IMG/VR virus record: IMGVR_UViG_3300044712_001255
Location: 186,001 to 250,000 of that record
Origin: a virus
Reading direction: 5' to 3' (one strand)
DNA: 64,000 nt
Shown here: positions 48,944-56,936 of the stretch, one piece after another
How positions within the stretch are numbered: the stretch's first letter is position 1
Layout of the letters: each line of letters begins with the position of its first letter
The notes under the pieces: generated by a model
Told to the model about the DNA's origin: nothing
Seen by the model: the letters and a program-made list of their open reading frames with translations, nothing else
The model's database searches: none
Translations under genes and position numbers: made by a program

Positions 48944-49168
48944 ATGGCAAATACTCCGCCCGACGCACTCACCCTCGCCCAGGACTTCATTGACAACGCG
49001 GGCCTTGTCACCGTTGACAGTGTAGATTCCAAAGCGACCGGTGATGCGCAGATGGCAACCTTCCTCGCGTACTGGTACGCTTCCACGGGGTTCACTCGTC
49101 GCACGTTTCGTATCACTGTGACAGAGATCCCGGACGAGTCCAACGAAGACGGGTGTCAGCTGGCGTAA
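48944..49168 (+). CDS. hypothetical protein
   Basis: 74 residues. Promoter GTGACA over the previous stop, 17 nt, TATACT, six bases. Confidence 0.68.
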   Translation: MANTPPDALTLAQDFIDNAGLVTVDSVDSKATGDAQMATFLAYWYASTGFTRRTFRITVTEIPDESNEDGCQLA

Positions 49169-49187
49169 CCTGAGGTATAACAAGACC

Positions 49188-49490
49188 ATGGAAATTAAGA
49201 CCAATCTCAACTGGTTCAACAGCGGTATCACACCTGACACTGTGGTACACGCTCGTGCACTCCGGGAGCCTGAGACTCTTACGGCGATCCTGGTGAACGT
49301 GTTCGTCACGAACGCCATCCAAAACCTTCAGGATAACAACGCCCTGATGCGTATCACCCCTGCACGTCTTCAGGCGATTGTGGATGATGTTGCGACCAAG
49401 GTGACATCGAACATCGAGAATGACCTGCATAACGCGTTCGAGGAGATTACCGAGCGGGTGGTCCGTGCTGGGGATGAGAAAACCAAGTGA
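49188..49490 (+). CDS. hypothetical helical protein
   Basis: 100 residues. Promoter GTGTCA, 17 nt, TATAAC, six bases. Confidence 0.7.
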   Translation: MEIKTNLNWFNSGITPDTVVHARALREPETLTAILVNVFVTNAIQNLQDNNALMRITPARLQAIVDDVATKVTSNIENDLHNAFEEITERVVRAGDEKTK

Positions 49491-49551
49491 TCCCATAATG
49501 GGTGGCTCAAGTCACTCTTGTACCACTCTAATCGCTTTCTACGAGTGGGAT

Positions 49552-49596
49552 GGGGTCCAATACCATCCCGTGGTGGGACCCTCGTGAGGGCTTCGG
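49552..49596 (+). repeat. intergenic hairpin and CCCTCGTGAGGG copy
   Basis: GGGATGG/CCATCCC is a 7-bp hairpin, followed by GGGACCCTCGTGAGGG, the same motif as at 39.6, 54.8 and 56.1 kb. Confidence 0.55.
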
Positions 49597-49638
49597 TGGG
49601 CGGTGATAATTGCGTCTGCGGGTTGTATATCTAAGACC

Positions 49639-49785
49639 ATGGACAAGCAACGAAAGTCACGCTCGATCTCAGCCCTGGTGGCGATCACCAAGTGCAAGGG
49701 TGGTGCCATGGCTGATCGCCGCACCCATCGTCGTCGCTCACGCGGTGACAATCGCCGTGCTGCGATCCGTGATGCGTCCTTCTGA
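49639..49785 (+). CDS. short basic protein
   Basis: 48 residues, Arg/Lys-rich (R-R-T-H-R-R-R-S-R-G-D), likely nucleic-acid-binding. Promoter GTGATA, 17 nt, TATATC, seven bases. Confidence 0.6.
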   Translation: MDKQRKSRSISALVAITKCKGGAMADRRTHRRRSRGDNRRAAIRDASF

Positions 49786-49806
49786 CGAGAAGGGTAGGAT
49801 CGAACT

Positions 49807-50097
49807 ATGGAACTGTCTGAGAGTTTCTATCCCCTGTTCGATAATGACTGCATACGAGAGGTATTCCCGTGGGTCAGGCAGCTGTTTGTCATTCGAGACG
49901 AGAAGGGCAATATCTGTCATGTCACTGGTGAGCTTGAGCACAATCGTATTGGGCAACCTCCTGTTCATGTGATTTTCACCTTTCCCGGAAGCAAGCCAGC
50001 AAGAGTGAAGCAACTTGTGGATACGCTCGAAAAGTGGCTCCCAAATGAACTGGTTGTTCGCGTCACAGACCACGACATTATGGTGTTGAATTCATGA
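49807..50097 (+). CDS. hypothetical protein
   Basis: 96 residues, alpha-beta. -35 ATGCGT, 17 nt, -10 TAGGAT, six bases. Confidence 0.68.
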   Translation: MELSESFYPLFDNDCIREVFPWVRQLFVIRDEKGNICHVTGELEHNRIGQPPVHVIFTFPGSKPARVKQLVDTLEKWLPNELVVRVTDHDIMVLNS

Positions 50098-50312
50098 AGC
50101 CCTACGGACTCCGAGTGATCGAATTCCCTGACGTTGGCGATATCAAGGAGATGGGTGCCAAGAGTTCCTGCGGTAGATTCCGCAAGAAGGGCGGTGATTA
50201 TAACGGCTATGCCTCTGGCACCGTCAAGGATCGCACCCGGCGCAGATGGAAGCGTAAGGCTCGCCGACAGGGACTCAACGACATCTGCGCCCAAGGGAGT
50301 GAGTGCGACTGA
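50094..50312 (+). CDS. small basic protein
   Basis: 72 residues with R-T-R-R-R-W-K-R-K-A-R-R near 47-58. ATGA overlap with the previous gene, so coupled. Confidence 0.62.
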   Translation: MKPYGLRVIEFPDVGDIKEMGAKSSCGRFRKKGGDYNGYASGTVKDRTRRRWKRKARRQGLNDICAQGSECD

Positions 50313-50351
50313 ACGCGTGTCGCTTGTAGCCAACTGAGATATCTAGAGATC

Positions 50352-50792
50352 ATGCTCACCAAGGACGATTTCGAAGAGATTCAGGCGTATGAGAGCGAGG
50401 TTGCTGCTGGCATGAACCCGCCAGACAATGCTCGCCCACGCATCTACGCCAAGTATGCTGGCGCTCCCAACACCTACATGGAACTGCGCCTTGACACTGA
50501 CAACATCGGTGGAGGCATTTACAGCGATGAGGTGAGCGTCTTCCTGGCACCAAACAGCAAGCCACTCCAGTGGCCAGTGTCCCAGATCATCACTGACCTC
50601 AACATCCCGCCTGACGTAAAGGTGATTCCCTTCGGCGACTTTGGTAAGATCGCCCTCGAGTCGTTGGTGCGCGAGGTTGTTGAAAGCGAGAAGAAGCCCA
50701 AGAAGGTGAAGAAGTGGAGCAAGGCCTTCGGCAAGGACAGCAAGTGGGCCAAGCGACTTGAGAAGCGCCGTGCAGAAAAGAACAAGGCGTGA
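50352..50792 (+). CDS. hypothetical protein with basic tail
   Basis: 146 residues; an alpha-beta body and a Lys-rich tail from about 112. Promoter GTGTCG, 17 nt, TATCTA, six bases. Confidence 0.7.
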   Translation: MLTKDDFEEIQAYESEVAAGMNPPDNARPRIYAKYAGAPNTYMELRLDTDNIGGGIYSDEVSVFLAPNSKPLQWPVSQIITDLNIPPDVKVIPFGDFGKIALESLVREVVESEKKPKKVKKWSKAFGKDSKWAKRLEKRRAEKNKA

Positions 50793-50804
50793 TACCATGA
50801 CTTC

Positions 50805-51125
50805 ATGGTACCCATTCATGTAGAAGGCGGCAAGGAAACATACTTCCCGTGGTCGGGCACTGCGACTCGCTATCAGGTGGGAGACACAACCTGGTGGCTG
50901 TGGAAGTCGTATGTACCTGAGCTGAAGACCTATATGTGGGCAATCTACGGTCACTCGAGATCGTCTGGATATGTGGGTAGGGGAACCATAAGGCTGGTCG
51001 GTTCAGAGGGCACGCGCCCCATCCGCGAAGCACCGGCAGCCAACGTGACCAACTGCGGACCGGATGTCTGGTACGCTCCCGAGGTGAGCATGTTGGTTAC
51101 CATTGTGAAGCCACAGAAACGTTAG
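50805..51125 (+). CDS. hypothetical beta-rich protein
   Basis: 106 residues, rich in Trp and Tyr. TACCAT ends six bases before the ATG, as for the glycosyltransferase-like gene. Confidence 0.65.
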   Translation: MVPIHVEGGKETYFPWSGTATRYQVGDTTWWLWKSYVPELKTYMWAIYGHSRSSGYVGRGTIRLVGSEGTRPIREAPAANVTNCGPDVWYAPEVSMLVTIVKPQKR

Positions 51126-51139
51126 GGTATAAAGAGACC

Positions 51140-51382
51140 ATGGCAAGCAAGACTGCTGTTCGCATCGACATCAGCGTGTACAAGAACACCTACACCGGCG
51201 AGTTCGCAGAGGATGACTCTTTGGAAGTCATTGAGGATGGGTTCGATCACCTCGGCAATGAACGCCCACGGCGGATGGTGGAGCTGACTCTCGTGCAGGC
51301 TCTGAATGAACTGCGTGAAGAAAATCTGCGCTTGGCAGAACGTATTGCTGAGCTCGAGCGAGTGCCATATACTCAACCGTGA
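51140..51382 (+). CDS. hypothetical protein
   Basis: 80 residues ending in a leucine-heptad helix (L-N-E-L-R-E-E-N-L-R-L). Promoter GTGAAG, 17 nt, TATAAA, six bases. Confidence 0.7.
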   Translation: MASKTAVRIDISVYKNTYTGEFAEDDSLEVIEDGFDHLGNERPRRMVELTLVQALNELREENLRLAERIAELERVPYTQP

Positions 51383-51396
51383 GATATTCTACGACC

Positions 51397-51651
51397 ATGG
51401 AAACCACCCGTCCCACCTCCCTCTCGATCCTCCTCGCTCCCCGCTCGAACGAGGTCTCCTACCTCACCCTCGGCTACGCCCTCACCGGTGCCTCTGACGA
51501 CACGGTGCGCTGCATGCTCGGTGAGCTCATCGGAGATGTGGATGACGGTGACTACGAGGAGGAAGAGTACCGCGTGGGTCAGCTTCTCCCCGAGCTCGCC
51601 CGTGACCTCGACATCCTCGCTGTCTACGCCCAGGAAACGAGCGCGGTGTGA
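51397..51651 (+). CDS. hypothetical acidic protein
   Basis: 84 residues. Promoter GTGCCA (inside the previous gene), 17 nt, TATTCT, six bases. Confidence 0.68.
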   Translation: METTRPTSLSILLAPRSNEVSYLTLGYALTGASDDTVRCMLGELIGDVDDGDYEEEEYRVGQLLPELARDLDILAVYAQETSAV

Positions 51652-51682
51652 AAGACTCATCCCACCGAGGTATAACAAGACC

Positions 51683-51925
51683 ATGATAAAGATCACGGTT
51701 GCCCCGGCAGGAATCATCGCGGGTCTCTATTCGACACCCTCAGAACTACACTACCTCGGTGTCATGGGGGACTGGTGTACGAATCAGGAAGACGCGATCG
51801 CATCGTGCATCAAGGATCGTGATCACAAGGTGAAACTTCTTAAGAAGAGGGTTCAGAAACTCCAGGATGAAATCAATCTCCTTGAGTCTGCGTCACTCGA
51901 CGTGGGATCGAGTGAAAGACTCTGA
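51683..51925 (+). CDS. hypothetical protein with coiled coil
   Basis: 80 residues ending in a coiled-coil-like helix (about 50-70). Promoter GTGAAA over the previous stop, 17 nt, TATAAC, six bases. Confidence 0.7.
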   Translation: MIKITVAPAGIIAGLYSTPSELHYLGVMGDWCTNQEDAIASCIKDRDHKVKLLKKRVQKLQDEINLLESASLDVGSSERL

Positions 51926-51946
51926 TCGTTGAAGTATAACAAGACC

Positions 51947-52270
51947 ATGAAGAAGATCAGTCGTTTCTATCCCAAGTGGAGCTTGGGTGTTCGTGCCCAG
52001 GTCGAGGTACTTTACTGGACACTTGGCGTGGTGGGCTTTTTGTTTCTCGTTGTCTACGTACCTGCATACGTGTTGGCGCTGCCACACAAGCTTCTCGAGT
52101 GGGTGGACGAACGCATTGGTGCGTTTTACGCACGTTGTTACAGGACTCGTGAACTCGTCAATGGGCGAGTGCGGCGGAGCGACATCTCCTGTTCGCCAGG
52201 AATGGAGGGTGAACCCAGCAAATACTTCCTGGCGCAGACTGGTGAGCAGGTCGAGTTCCTCGAGGAGTGA
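51947..52270 (+). CDS. membrane protein
   Basis: 107 residues with one strong transmembrane segment (about 26-48) and a basic then acidic C terminus. Promoter GTGAAA, 17 nt, TATAAC, six bases. Confidence 0.7.
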   Translation: MKKISRFYPKWSLGVRAQVEVLYWTLGVVGFLFLVVYVPAYVLALPHKLLEWVDERIGAFYARCYRTRELVNGRVRRSDISCSPGMEGEPSKYFLAQTGEQVEFLEE

Positions 52271-52272
52271 AT

Positions 52273-52596
52273 ATGATAGATGAACGAGTGGCTGCGATCT
52301 TCGCGCTCATGATGTATGCGCATGGGTTGTTCACTGGATGGTACTTGAAGCGTTATAAAAACGCTGTGAAGGACTCGTCAAAGGTATATACTGTTTGCGT
52401 CAAAGAAGGCGACGCGGCTGCGTTCTTCGCGTTCCTCACCCGTGAGGATGCCCTGGCGCAGCATAACAAACTTGTCGCACAAGGATATGATTCAACGGTG
52501 TATGCATGTGATGAAGGCCTGATCATTTCTACCGGTCCAGCTGACCTTGCTACGCGATTGACAATTGCCCTTCGGCACGGTGACCCTCATCCGTGA
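52273..52596 (+). CDS. membrane-anchored protein
   Basis: 107 residues; N-terminal hydrophobic segment (about 6-22), then a soluble domain. GAGGAG before the ATG; coupled to the previous gene. Confidence 0.65.
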   Translation: MIDERVAAIFALMMYAHGLFTGWYLKRYKNAVKDSSKVYTVCVKEGDAAAFFAFLTREDALAQHNKLVAQGYDSTVYACDEGLIISTGPADLATRLTIALRHGDPHP

Positions 52597-52614
52597 GCGA
52601 GGTAGAACTAGACC

Positions 52615-52818
52615 ATGGCAAAGAAGAACTATCTCATAGGTCGGTCGGCATTCATCAATGACATCCATCTTAGTTCAGGTGAAACTGGGCTTGTGAGGAT
52701 CGTTGCCTTTTCTGTGAAGGGACCCGAATGGGTGATCGTCGAGTACCAACGTGAGGACCATCGACATTTTGTCGGTGACGTCATGGTCATCCCTCTGAAT
52801 TATCTCTCAGTCAGGTGA
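52615..52818 (+). CDS. small beta-rich protein
   Basis: 67 residues with short strands ending V-M-V-I-P-L. Promoter GTGACC, 17 nt, TAGAAC, six bases. Confidence 0.66.
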   Translation: MAKKNYLIGRSAFINDIHLSSGETGLVRIVAFSVKGPEWVIVEYQREDHRHFVGDVMVIPLNYLSVR

Positions 52819-52852
52819 ATGTCTCCCAACGATGAGGTAATCTAAAACTAAC

Positions 52853-53032
52853 ATGGCAAAGGACATCAACGACAACCTGGGCTTTCTCGGTAAAATGCTC
52901 AACGGGGTGGGCAAGCTCGCCGATGATGTGATCGGATTCTTCATCATGCTCATCCTGGGCATGGCTGTCATTCCGGTGATCTCGCTCATCGCGTGGGGAG
53001 CGTACCTCCTCGTGAAGCTGCTGACGTACTGA
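52853..53032 (+). CDS. 59-residue membrane protein
   Basis: An amphipathic N terminus and a long hydrophobic segment (about 27-56). Promoter GTGAAT over the previous stop, 17 nt, TAATCT, nine bases. Confidence 0.6.
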   Translation: MAKDINDNLGFLGKMLNGVGKLADDVIGFFIMLILGMAVIPVISLIAWGAYLLVKLLTY

Positions 53033-53044
53033 GGTAAGACCATA

Positions 53045-53272
53045 ATGTACTCTGTTTACCTGTGGCACGAAGACGATCATTTGCTCTGGCTCACGATTCA
53101 CACGTCTCTTGGGTCTGCGCAAGCGTGTTTCGCAGATGCCAAGGGAGACACGTCGTATCCAGAGTCATTGACGCTAGCTGGCCCGTGGGAAGACGGCGAT
53201 AACATCCTGAGTGAGTGCAACAACTGCGATAGCGTGATTGACAACTTCACGCCCGACTACCCCAGCACCTAG
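53045..53272 (+). CDS. hypothetical protein
   Basis: 75 acidic residues with paired Cys near the end (C-N-N-C). GTGAAG, 17 nt, TAAGAC lies only four bases before the ATG, so either the hexamer is shifted or the gene is coupled. Confidence 0.6.
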   Translation: MYSVYLWHEDDHLLWLTIHTSLGSAQACFADAKGDTSYPESLTLAGPWEDGDNILSECNNCDSVIDNFTPDYPST

Positions 53273-53306
53273 TGAAAGACTTGCTTCGTTGTGGTAAGGT
53301 GAGACC

Positions 53307-53534
53307 ATGATCGTAGATGAATTGATGGTTGACGCCAAGGGAGTCATCTGGCACGCGGAGAGCTTTGAGAATTACGTCTGCATCTCACGTCGTGAACCCC
53401 CGCCAAGTCAGTGGCCCAATGATCCTTCCACGTTTATCGCGGTTGAGATTCAGGACGGTGAGGTACACCTGTACCAACGTGTGCCAACGGACGTTGTCCA
53501 GAAGGCGCTGGAACTCTGGACTTGGCGACCGTGA
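53307..53534 (+). CDS. hypothetical protein
   Basis: 75 residues, alpha-beta. Promoter GTGAAA directly at the previous stop, 17 nt, TAAGGT, six bases. Confidence 0.68.
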   Translation: MIVDELMVDAKGVIWHAESFENYVCISRREPPPSQWPNDPSTFIAVEIQDGEVHLYQRVPTDVVQKALELWTWRP

Positions 53535-53568
53535 GTGAAAGACTCTGAGCTCTGAGGTAGTATAAACC

Positions 53569-53802
53569 ATGGAAAACGAGCAACTCGTAATTGTTATCAA
53601 GGGTGACTGCGCCTCGGGCAAAACCACGCTGGCACTCGCCTTGCACGACTTCCTTTTGTCACGGGGTTTCACCAACGTTGATGTGAATGACTACGACATC
53701 GACAATGATATCTGTTATCCCGCTCTTCAAGAGTCTCGGATGAATGCGATCAAGGATCGTAAGGTCACCATCAACACAATACAGGGACGTCTTTCTTGGT
53801 GA
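53569..53802 (+). CDS. mini P-loop protein
   Basis: 77 residues with a perfect Walker A, G-D-C-A-S-G-K-T-T-L near 12-21, as in small-molecule kinases, and D-V-N-D-Y-D-I-D later. Far too short for a complete kinase; a truncated or minimal nucleotide-binding protein. Promoter GTGAAA, 17 nt, TAGTAT, five bases. Confidence 0.72.
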   Translation: MENEQLVIVIKGDCASGKTTLALALHDFLLSRGFTNVDVNDYDIDNDICYPALQESRMNAIKDRKVTINTIQGRLSW

Positions 53803-53833
53803 AAGACCCGCCTCACTGAGGTAAAGTGAGACC

Positions 53834-53998
53834 ATGACGAAGACAGAGGCTGTTCAACAACTCGCCCAGGTGAAGCGGATCCTAGCTCGACTCGCAGAGT
53901 GTGCTGAGTTGATACCCGCTGAACATTTTGACATCATCGAGCTGCAACGTCACGCGGACCAGGTCGAGATCGATCCTGAAGAGTGTGAAGAGGGGTGA
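53834..53998 (+). CDS. short helical protein
   Basis: 54 acidic helical residues. Promoter GTGAAA over the previous stop, 17 nt, TAAAGT, six bases. Confidence 0.6.
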   Translation: MTKTEAVQQLAQVKRILARLAECAELIPAEHFDIIELQRHADQVEIDPEECEEG

Positions 53999-54001
53999 CA
54001 C

Positions 54002-54217
54002 ATGACGCAGAAGACAGTATCGAAGACCACGGTGACCTGCGACAGGTGTAACGCGGAGGGTGAGCCCTTCAGGGGTCCCTTCGCGAATGGTCACACTACC
54101 ATCACTGCAGACCACAGCGTTCGAAGCTGTCAGGGTGATTCTGGTGGGTGGAAGACGACGTACGACCTTTGTGCGACTTGTCAGGAGTTGTTCCTCCAGT
54201 TCATGGACGGCAAGTGA
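54002..54217 (+). CDS. zinc-ribbon-like protein
   Basis: 71 residues with C-D-R-C near 13-16 and C-A-T-C near 57-60, a two-knuckle zinc ribbon. It starts three bases after the previous stop. Confidence 0.68.
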   Translation: MTQKTVSKTTVTCDRCNAEGEPFRGPFANGHTTITADHSVRSCQGDSGGWKTTYDLCATCQELFLQFMDGK

Positions 54218-54248
54218 AAGTCGCGTGGGGACAGGGTAGAACTAGATC

Positions 54249-54476
54249 ATGGAAACCAACATCGAACTCTACACGAAGTACCTCGCTCAGATCGGTCGCC
54301 GGATAACACCTCCTACTGGTAAGCTTACCGTCTGGGTGGTGCAGTCTGTCATTGCATTCAAGGGACTCGGCGGTGGCATTGAGTTCAGGCTCGAGCTAAC
54401 CGCCAGTGATTGGACCGAGGCACGCTTGACACTTGAGGAGCTAGGCGATCTGGAACGTGGTGTAATCTCCTTTTGA
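54249..54476 (+). CDS. hypothetical protein
   Basis: 75 residues, alpha-beta. Promoter GTGAAA over the previous stop, 17 nt, TAGAAC, six bases. Confidence 0.68.
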   Translation: METNIELYTKYLAQIGRRITPPTGKLTVWVVQSVIAFKGLGGGIEFRLELTASDWTEARLTLEELGDLERGVISF

Positions 54477-54493
54477 GAAGGGTAAGGTGAATC

Positions 54494-54736
54494 ATGTCGG
54501 ACAGAACATGTTTGGGCGATCCCGAGTTCAGCGTCTCCGTTGGACGAGATGACATCGACGTCACCTGCTACGTGGACGCCGGTCGTGTCAACGTCCAAGT
54601 GGACAACTACCGTGGTTCTTTCTACGGCAATGAATCATGCGACATCAACCTGAGTGAAGATCAGGCTCGTGAGCTGCGTGACGCCCTGAACGATTTCCTG
54701 GAGCTGAGGGCTGCCAGGGCAAGCATCCCGGCGTGA
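54494..54736 (+). CDS. hypothetical protein
   Basis: 80 residues; beta strands, then a helix (A-R-E-L-R-D-A-L). Promoter GTGTAA, 17 nt, TAAGGT, five bases. Confidence 0.68.
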   Translation: MSDRTCLGDPEFSVSVGRDDIDVTCYVDAGRVNVQVDNYRGSFYGNESCDINLSEDQARELRDALNDFLELRAARASIPA

Positions 54737-54830
54737 CCCACGGGTCCCTCACGTGAGACTCCCACAGGTGGGATAGGGGTTACCACCTTGGGCGAGAGGG
54801 ATTCTCGTGAGGGACCCTCTCGCCAGTGCA
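54737..54830 (+). repeat. intergenic palindrome region
   Basis: GGGTCCCTCACGTGAG, then AGGTGG..CCACCT around GATAGGGGTTA, then CTCGTGAGGGACCCTCTCG. GGGATAGGGGTTACC is the inverse of a segment at 39657-39671. Confidence 0.55.
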
Positions 54831-54860
54831 GGAACGGCGAGAGAAAGGTATAAACAGACC

Positions 54861-55187
54861 ATGGCGAGCAAGAAGATCAAGTTCCCGCATGACTTTGCGA
54901 ATCGTCCCGATAGCGAGCGACACCGAGGGATGGCCCGGTACGTCTTGGTGAAAGAGCCACTCGAGGCTCACATCACAGTTCAGCGCGCGGACGGCAATAC
55001 GGATGCCGTGTTCGTCTCCGTGTGGATCGGCAAGGGTGCCGTGGGCGAAGGGTGGGGTGGGTACGGTGCCATCACCCACCAGGAAGACCTGCTGCCCATC
55101 ATGAACAAGGCTCGTGAAGACATTCTCGAGTACATGCGTAAGGAAGTGGTGAAGTGGAAGGCAACGCTCAACGCTGCGAAGGTGTGA
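54861..55187 (+). CDS. hypothetical protein
   Basis: 108 residues; V-F-V-S-V-W-I-G-K strand and a helical end. Promoter GTGCAG, 17 nt, TATAAA, six bases. Confidence 0.7.
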   Translation: MASKKIKFPHDFANRPDSERHRGMARYVLVKEPLEAHITVQRADGNTDAVFVSVWIGKGAVGEGWGGYGAITHQEDLLPIMNKAREDILEYMRKEVVKWKATLNAAKV

Positions 55188-55218
55188 CGTACTCAATACG
55201 TTGGGGTATACTCTGACC

Positions 55219-55466
55219 ATGGCAGGTATCTCAACGGTGAGCGCCTCTGCATGCCGGGCAACGAGGCTGAGGCTGCGTTCCGCCTTGTCACCTCCCGCCT
55301 AGTGGCCGAGATGGTGGAGAATGAAGAGGAGATCGACATCGATTGCTGTGATGAGTGTTCTTCTTGGACTGTGACTGACCGCCGCTGCTCGTGCGGCAAT
55401 CGTCGGATGGAACTCACCTGGACTGGTACCTTCGAGGACCCTACCTACTACGCCGAGGCTTACTGA
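55219..55466 (+). pseudogene. gene with displaced start frame
   Basis: The leaderless promoter (GTGACG, 17 nt, TATACT, six bases) points to ATG 55219, but that frame ends after 27 codons. The natural-looking protein (71 residues from ATG 55251, with C-C-D-E-C and C-S-C-G) is in a different frame, which is open back to 55219 and reads G-R-Y-L-N-G-E-R-L-C. A one-base indel just after the start, or a sequencing error, explains this; translation from 55251 is the alternative. Confidence 0.55.
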
Positions 55467-55505
55467 CACTGTGATCTTCCGGCTTCCTTAGCTTATACTG
55501 AGACC

Positions 55506-55670
55506 ATGGAAAACCTGATCACCGAGAGCGGACGCTCTGATCTCTCACTCATCAACCGCGTCCGCACCTTGCTGGGATACGGGCTGAATGATGCCGAGAT
55601 TGCGGGCATCCTCAACGTCTCTCGCGGCGATGCGTTCCTCATCATCACTGCCACCAAGATTCTCGAGTGA
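55506..55670 (+). CDS. small HTH-like protein
   Basis: 54 residues; L-N-D-A-E-I-A-G-I-L-N-V-S-R near 27-40 fits a helix-turn-helix core, so a small DNA-binding regulator is possible. Promoter GTGATC, 17 nt, TATACT, six bases. Confidence 0.6.
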   Translation: MENLITESGRSDLSLINRVRTLLGYGLNDAEIAGILNVSRGDAFLIITATKILE

Positions 55671-55701
55671 TTCAAACGAGCGCGAAGGGTATAAAGAGAC
55701 C

Positions 55702-56115
55702 ATGGTAAACACCAAAGAGTTCCCCAACGTCGGCGATACCATCACGATCCACAACTGCAACATCGGTAAGGAGTACGACAAAAAGAACTGGGCTTGCACG
55801 CAGCGTGCCCGGAAGGGCAACGCCCTCACCATGAAGGTGACCAAGACGGCGTGGAATGGTGGAGGTCAGGCTCCCGACACCAACTTCCCCAACGGGTGGC
55901 ACGTGACGGCGACTGTCATTGCCACGGGCGAGGTGGTCCACTTCTATCGCAAGGACACGGGTTTCTTCAATGACCACATCACTGTCGCTCCCGGTGAGAT
56001 CCGCCTCGTTGAGGCGGGTGAGGTCACCAAGGCGAATCGGCGGGCCCGCATCGCTGAGATTGATGCCGAAGTCGCTGCCCTCCAGGCCGAGAAGGCTTGC
56101 CTCATTGATCTGTGA
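55702..56115 (+). CDS. hypothetical protein
   Basis: 137 residues; a beta-rich body with F-P-N-V-G-D-T-I near 7-14 (a faint PGD-like lead) and a helical tail. Promoter GTGATT over the previous stop, 17 nt, TATAAA, six bases. Confidence 0.7.
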   Translation: MVNTKEFPNVGDTITIHNCNIGKEYDKKNWACTQRARKGNALTMKVTKTAWNGGGQAPDTNFPNGWHVTATVIATGEVVHFYRKDTGFFNDHITVAPGEIRLVEAGEVTKANRRARIAEIDAEVAALQAEKACLIDL

Positions 56116-56190
56116 GCCCTCACGAGGGCCTCGCGTCAGCGGGATAGGGGAACCTACCTTTGGCGCTTGAGGCCCTCACGTAGCGAACGG
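56114..56190 (+). repeat. intergenic palindrome region
   Basis: GCCCTCACGAGGGCC and, after GGGATAGGGGAACC, TGAGGCCCTCACG. Fourth site with the CCCTCACG motif. Confidence 0.5.
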
Positions 56191-56231
56191 TGACCGGTGT
56201 TTCTCCAGCGGGGGAAGGATATACTCTGATC

Positions 56232-56414
56232 ATGGAACAAACCACGCTCGACAAGATGAAGGTTCTCGGTGAGATGTTGGTGAAGGACAAGGCGACCCCT
56301 GCGCAGTGCCAGGCACTGGCCAAGGATGTTGCCAAGATCACGAACTACAGTTATGCAGACGTGAAGCGCCTGCTCAACTCAGTCTTCCTCATGCACGGAA
56401 TGCCGCTGATCTGA
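56232..56414 (+). CDS. small helical protein, paralogue of 47887
   Basis: 60 residues sharing most of its length with 47887-48075, including the L-M-H-G-M-P-L-I end. Promoter GTGTTT, 17 nt, TATACT, six bases. Confidence 0.75.
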   Translation: MEQTTLDKMKVLGEMLVKDKATPAQCQALAKDVAKITNYSYADVKRLLNSVFLMHGMPLI

Positions 56415-56434
56415 CAACGGGATAAGGTGAGACC

Positions 56435-56563
56435 GTGGCAAGTTTCTTCAAGCGACTCGATGACAACAACTGGCTCATGTGCGGGGTGCTACTCACCGGC
56501 ATCGTTGTCATCGTGTGTGTCTTCGCGTACTTCGGCGTTGAAATGCCCCTCGTCATTCGGTGA
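56435..56563 (+). CDS. 42-residue membrane protein
   Basis: GTG start at exactly the leaderless position (ATGCCG, 17 nt, TAAGGT, six bases). One hydrophobic segment (about 14-36). Confidence 0.58.
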   Translation: MASFFKRLDDNNWLMCGVLLTGIVVIVCVFAYFGVEMPLVIR

Positions 56564-56594
56564 CGTGGCGCGGCAAGAAGGGTAAAACAAGACC

Positions 56595-56906
56595 ATGGCA
56601 AAGACCAAGGCTGAGATTGCAGAGACCCGGAAACTGAAGCGCATGGCGAAGCAGGTTGCTGCGCAGCTTGCACGTGAAGAGGCAGCTGTTGCAGAGCAGG
56701 CGGCACGAGAAGCGCGCCTCGCAAACATCTGCACGCTTGCGCAGCTGCGTACCTTCAATGAGATCCCCTACGACGGTATCTGGCCTGCGGATGAGGGCAC
56801 CCTCGGTGAGTACGTCCTGCGCGAGGAGGTGGAAGCGCTGGTGAAGAACCTCGAGAAGCGCATCGCAGAGGCGCAGCGGCTGCCGTTCCCCGACGAGATC
56901 CGGTGA
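56595..56906 (+). CDS. hypothetical helical protein
   Basis: 103 residues, Ala/Glu/Arg-rich helices at both ends. Promoter GTGACG over the previous stop, 17 nt, TAAAAC, six bases. Confidence 0.7.
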   Translation: MAKTKAEIAETRKLKRMAKQVAAQLAREEAAVAEQAAREARLANICTLAQLRTFNEIPYDGIWPADEGTLGEYVLREEVEALVKNLEKRIAEAQRLPFPDEIR

Positions 56907-56936
56907 CGCCAACGAACCACTGGGTATAACAAGACC

